A DNA stretch of 43,828 bases from Culturomica sp. (GTDB taxonomy: Bacteria > Bacteroidota > Bacteroidia > Bacteroidales > Marinifilaceae), in contig JAISHE010000077.1 in the NCBI GenBank assembly GCA_031262745.1, positions 1-43,828 on the forward strand. Direction: 5' to 3'. The notes under the pieces are model-generated. The model was not told the DNA's origin, did not search any database, and saw nothing but the letters and a program-made list of their open reading frames with translations. Shown here piece after piece: positions 40,823 to 43,828 of this stretch. Position 1 is the stretch's first letter, and each line of letters begins with the position of its first letter. Made by a program: the position numbers and the translations under genes.

Positions 40823-43717
40823 ATGAATGTGGAAGATACCGAAAGAGGGAAAAAAAGAGGCGAAATTAACCATGTATTTCGCAATTTTTTAATTTGTGCC
40901 TGTATCCTGTTGAGCACAAATGTTTTAGCTAATAATGTGAGGTTCAATTCAAAGCCGACTGTTTTTTTAAGCGGCGACAGCGTAATAATCTCATTTTCAT
41001 TATCTTGGGATCACTCGTGGCGAGATGACTTTAATTGGGATGCTGTTTGGGTTTTTGGGAAGTACGGAAAGGGAATTTCCGACAATTGGCATCATCTAAA
41101 CCTCTCAACGTCAGGGCATATAATGCCTTCGGGGTTCACTTATGATGTCGGAAACATTGATGCCGACAATGCGGGCGGTTTGTTCCTTATGCGTGCCGAC
41201 AAGGGCAGCGGAGCTGTTAATAATCAAACGTTTACTATCAAAACCCATGTTTCCAACTTTAACAATATAAATGCCGCAAATCTTAGCAGCGGCGACGTTT
41301 TTCTCAGCCTTTCCGCTATAGAAATGGTATATATTCCTTACGGGGGTTACTATCTTGGTGACGGAGCAACGCCTAATCGTCTCGGCGGCAGCGACGGAGC
41401 AGCGATAGCCGTGAACAGCGAAGATGCTTTGACGGTTTACACTGTTACTTCCGGCACTGTCGGAGCTTCAAAGAGTTTGCCTTCGTCGACTTCCGCTAAT
41501 TTCCCAAAAGGTTATAAAGGTTTTTATTGCATGAAATATGAGGTGAGTCAAGATCAGTATGTAAGTTTTCTCAATTCTCTCACTCGTGCTCAACAAAAAG
41601 CACGAATCGGCAATAATCTTGATGAATTGAAAGTGGGTGATTATGTTTTCGGCGATAAATTGAGTCCAAGCTATAGAAACGGCATTTGCGTTATATCCAA
41701 TCCTGCAGGTAAGCCTGCAATTTTCGGTTGCAACCTTAATCCTGCCGAACCTTATTTCGGTGCGGATGACGGAAAGTGCATCGCTTGCAATTATCTCACT
41801 CCCGCCGATATGTTGGCTTATTGCGATTGGGCATGTTTGCGCCCAATGAGTGAGTTGGAATATGAAAAGGCGTGTAGAAAACCTTATCCTCAGGCAGCTA
41901 TTGAGGGCGAGTTTGTTTGGAACTCAGCAAGCGGCGTCAGCGGTTTGAGCGGAGCGGGAGCATTGCTCAACGCCGGCAGGGTGAATGAGCAGCCGGCTTC
42001 GGGAGCAACTAACGTCAATTATAATAATGGCAGTTTGGGACCTGTTCGCAGTGCGAGTTTCGGCACTTCGAGTTCCACGCAAGCTCAGGCGGGTGCCACT
42101 TTTTGGGGTTTGATGGAGATGAGCGGCAACGTGGCAGAGCTTTGCTATTCCGTTAATGCTGCCACAACTTTTAATACTTATAATATTTACGCTTCTCACG
42201 GCAACGGCGAAGTAAACCCTTCGGGAGCGACGGATATAGCTACCACTGTTTGGTCAAATGCAGCTGCTTCATTTATCGCTAAGGGCGGCAGTTTTGCGAG
42301 CACAAACACCACCGAGTTAGCAATTTCGGATAGAACGAGAGCCACTGTTTCCGACGTTAGAGACAGCACCGTTGGTTTTCGGGCAGTGCATACTTTTGGT
42401 GGCAGTAGCGTAACGGTTGATGCGGGAGAGATTTTTGTTCCTGTTGAGGGATGTGCCACCGGAATAACAGTTTCCAACACCACTTCCGCAAGCGTGCTTT
42501 GGAACGGAGCAGAGTTTGAAGTTCCTGTTAACTATGTTTGGTATGTGAAGGAGGGAGCAGCCGGTGCTTGGAGTTTGATACCTGATGAAACGGGAGCAGA
42601 TTTGAATGATTATAAACCTTCGCTGCCTTCTACCGGCATTGGAATCACTGTCTGGTTTAAGCGTAAGGCAGTTACTTCTTTGGGAGAGGCTGAGAGCGCA
42701 GAGATTTCTACCACCGTCCCTAATTTGAATATAACTTTCGAGCCTTCGACATCTAAGCTTGATGCTTGCGGAGCTGGCTCAGTTAGGGTGAGCGTGCCTT
42801 ATAACACAACTACCCCCGTTTTCACATGGACGACGGAAACGGGCAACAAAACGGGCGTAAGCTACACTCCTGAGTACACGGATTTCACGAAAGGCACTTT
42901 AACAAATGGAGATGTTTCTGTTACGTGTTTGGTGGAGGTTTCGGGTTGCACGAACAGCAAGAGTTTGACTGTGTCGGTAACTCCACTTCAGCCGAGAATA
43001 AGTTTTACTTGCGGTAGCATATACACAGACACGAGAGAAGTAATCTCTCAGGATTATCCTACGGTTCTAATCGGAGATCAGTGTTGGATGACAAAAAACA
43101 TGAATATAGGCACACGAGTAGCCGGTTCAGATTACAATACTCATCAGACAGCCGGAATCCAGAAGATATGTTATGATAATTTAGAAAGTAATTGTGATAT
43201 TTACGGTGGACTTTACAGTTGGGCAGAGGCAGTGAATGGAGAGCAAACCGCTTCGGGCGCAATCAATACGGCAACCGACTTTAATAAGAAATGTGCCGTA
43301 GACGGTAGCGGACATACACAGGGCATTTGTCCTGATGGTTGGCATGTTCCGAGCGATGCGGAGTTTAAAACACTCGAAATGGCTCTTGATCCTCCGCTTA
43401 CACAGGCTCAGGCAGATGCCACGATTTGGCGTGGTAGTGATCAGGGGCGTCAGTTAAAAAGTATTGATTTGTGGACATATTATGATGCTTCAACAACGGG
43501 CACCAACACCTCATTTTGGGACGGGCGATCGGGTGGCGACCGGGTTAGCTCCGGTGGTACGTTCAGCCTCGTTGGCACGCACGGATTCTGGTGGTCGTCA
43601 TCAGAGTACAGTTCTTCCAATGCGTGGCGCCGGCATCTGGATTACAGCTACGCTACAGTCTACCGTGACGACACCAATAAGTCGCGCGGCTTCTCCGTCC
43701 GTTGTCTTTTAAATTAG
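40823..43717 (+). CDS. FGE-sulfatase / Ig-like / FISUMP surface protein with variable C-terminus
   Basis: 964 aa. A long charged start (about 1-20) precedes the signal core FLICACILLSTNVLA. Residues ~38-160: beta-rich domain; ~165-525: formylglycine-generating-enzyme-like domain (AIEMVYIPYGGYYLGDG, GFYCMKYEVSQDQYVSFLN, CDWACLRPMSELEYEKACR, LMEMSGNVAELC, GFRAVH); ~530-735: Ig-like/PKD segments with FTWTTETG; ~740-964: FISUMP domain ending GFSVRCLLN. FGE-sulfatase and FISUMP both have C-type-lectin-like folds, so the protein carries two. A catalytic role is unlikely; it is probably a cell-surface binding protein. No type IX C-terminal sorting domain is apparent. Its last part is paralogous to the gene at the left edge. 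Confidence 0.9.
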   Translation: MNVEDTERGKKRGEINHVFRNFLICACILLSTNVLANNVRFNSKPTVFLSGDSVIISFSLSWDHSWRDDFNWDAVWVFGKYGKGISDNWHHLNLSTSGHIMPSGFTYDVGNIDADNAGGLFLMRADKGSGAVNNQTFTIKTHVSNFNNINAANLSSGDVFLSLSAIEMVYIPYGGYYLGDGATPNRLGGSDGAAIAVNSEDALTVYTVTSGTVGASKSLPSSTSANFPKGYKGFYCMKYEVSQDQYVSFLNSLTRAQQKARIGNNLDELKVGDYVFGDKLSPSYRNGICVISNPAGKPAIFGCNLNPAEPYFGADDGKCIACNYLTPADMLAYCDWACLRPMSELEYEKACRKPYPQAAIEGEFVWNSASGVSGLSGAGALLNAGRVNEQPASGATNVNYNNGSLGPVRSASFGTSSSTQAQAGATFWGLMEMSGNVAELCYSVNAATTFNTYNIYASHGNGEVNPSGATDIATTVWSNAAASFIAKGGSFASTNTTELAISDRTRATVSDVRDSTVGFRAVHTFGGSSVTVDAGEIFVPVEGCATGITVSNTTSASVLWNGAEFEVPVNYVWYVKEGAAGAWSLIPDETGADLNDYKPSLPSTGIGITVWFKRKAVTSLGEAESAEISTTVPNLNITFEPSTSKLDACGAGSVRVSVPYNTTTPVFTWTTETGNKTGVSYTPEYTDFTKGTLTNGDVSVTCLVEVSGCTNSKSLTVSVTPLQPRISFTCGSIYTDTREVISQDYPTVLIGDQCWMTKNMNIGTRVAGSDYNTHQTAGIQKICYDNLESNCDIYGGLYSWAEAVNGEQTASGAINTATDFNKKCAVDGSGHTQGICPDGWHVPSDAEFKTLEMALDPPLTQAQADATIWRGSDQGRQLKSIDLWTYYDASTTGTNTSFWDGRSGGDRVSSGGTFSLVGTHGFWWSSSEYSSSNAWRRHLDYSYATVYRDDTNKSRGFSVRCLLN
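43499..43714 (+). other. DGR-like variable region VR3
   Basis: Last 72 codons of the 964-aa protein, from residue 893. Variable codons (GTT AGC; AGC CTC; CAC; CAT; TAC; GAC GAC ACC AAT; CGC) compare with VR1 and VR2 as substitutions at template A positions, while GCG TGG CGC, GTC, and GGC TTC TCC GTC CGT TGT are fixed. The first ~10 codons (ACC TCA TTT TGG GAC GGG CGA TCG) diverge more broadly, so ordinary divergence or a different template contributes there. Downstream 43718-43828 contains no gene. Confidence 0.65.
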
Positions 43718-43828
43718 ATTAGAGTGTAGGGATTAGAGTATAGAGAGTAGCAGATGGACTTTTGTCCGAGTGGATTAAACTTTTTATTAAGTGTTTGAGG
43801 TTTATGAAGCAAGAACAATGTTCATCTG

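Overview
The window looks like a chromosomal segment of a Bacteroidetes (Bacteroidales-type) bacterium. The evidence is a complete Bat/aerotolerance operon, a PorT-type protein of the type IX secretion system, an OstA-like envelope protein, FISUMP (Fibrobacter succinogenes major paralogous) surface proteins, moderate to low G+C, weak Shine-Dalgarno signals, and promoters of the Bacteroidetes form TTTG-N(about 19-24)-TAnnTTTG. No rRNA, tRNA, CRISPR array, transposase or reverse transcriptase was seen.

Layout. (1) 1-1763: the 3' end of a FISUMP surface-protein gene that runs off the left edge, then 600 bp of non-coding DNA with two 21-bp tandem arrays and a cluster of REP-like hairpins. (2) 1764-10661: a small membrane protein and the operon moxR - DUF58 - BatD-like membrane protein - batA - batB - batC - batD - batE. 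(3) 10710-19413: dnaX, split at an A10 run that looks like a programmed frameshift or slippage site; porT; an FAD-dependent dehydrogenase; an HU gene with clear promoter and terminator; an M49 dipeptidyl-peptidase III; a PD40-OmpA protein; birA. (4) 19452-25944, minus strand: a TPR protein, then an envelope operon (lipoprotein-like SurA-N protein, double-parvulin PPIase, second MoxR ATPase, OstA-like protein). An ORF made almost wholly of heptads lies between them on the plus strand. (5) 26038-31650: recQ; minus-strand queC and a large PEP/pyruvate-binding protein. (6) 31774-37958: biotin genes bioB, bioA, bioF, bioG, with an AT-rich restriction-modification cassette between bioB and bioA. (7) 37959-43828: an accessory region with a FISUMP lipoprotein, a DUF3800 plus putative nuclease pair bracketed by direct repeats, and a 964-aa FGE-sulfatase/Ig-like/FISUMP protein.

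Most striking result: the three FISUMP genes (ends at 1159, 38813, 43717) have nearly invariant framework codons in their last ~70 codons, while the codons that differ mostly vary at positions 1 and 2 and keep the third base, as if each derived from AAC or AAT. The proteins have a C-type-lectin-like fold and the variability is at the extreme C-terminus. This is the signature of diversity-generating retroelement (DGR) targets. The reverse transcriptase and template repeat are not in the window, so they would have to act in trans from elsewhere in the genome.

Second: dnaX carries A10 followed after 6 nt by a hairpin, at the expected boundary between the clamp-loader core (gamma-like) and the tau-specific region. 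Third: families of short repeats (21-bp arrays, REP-like hairpins with a covarying stem, a ~95-bp element) recur around the variable surface-protein genes.
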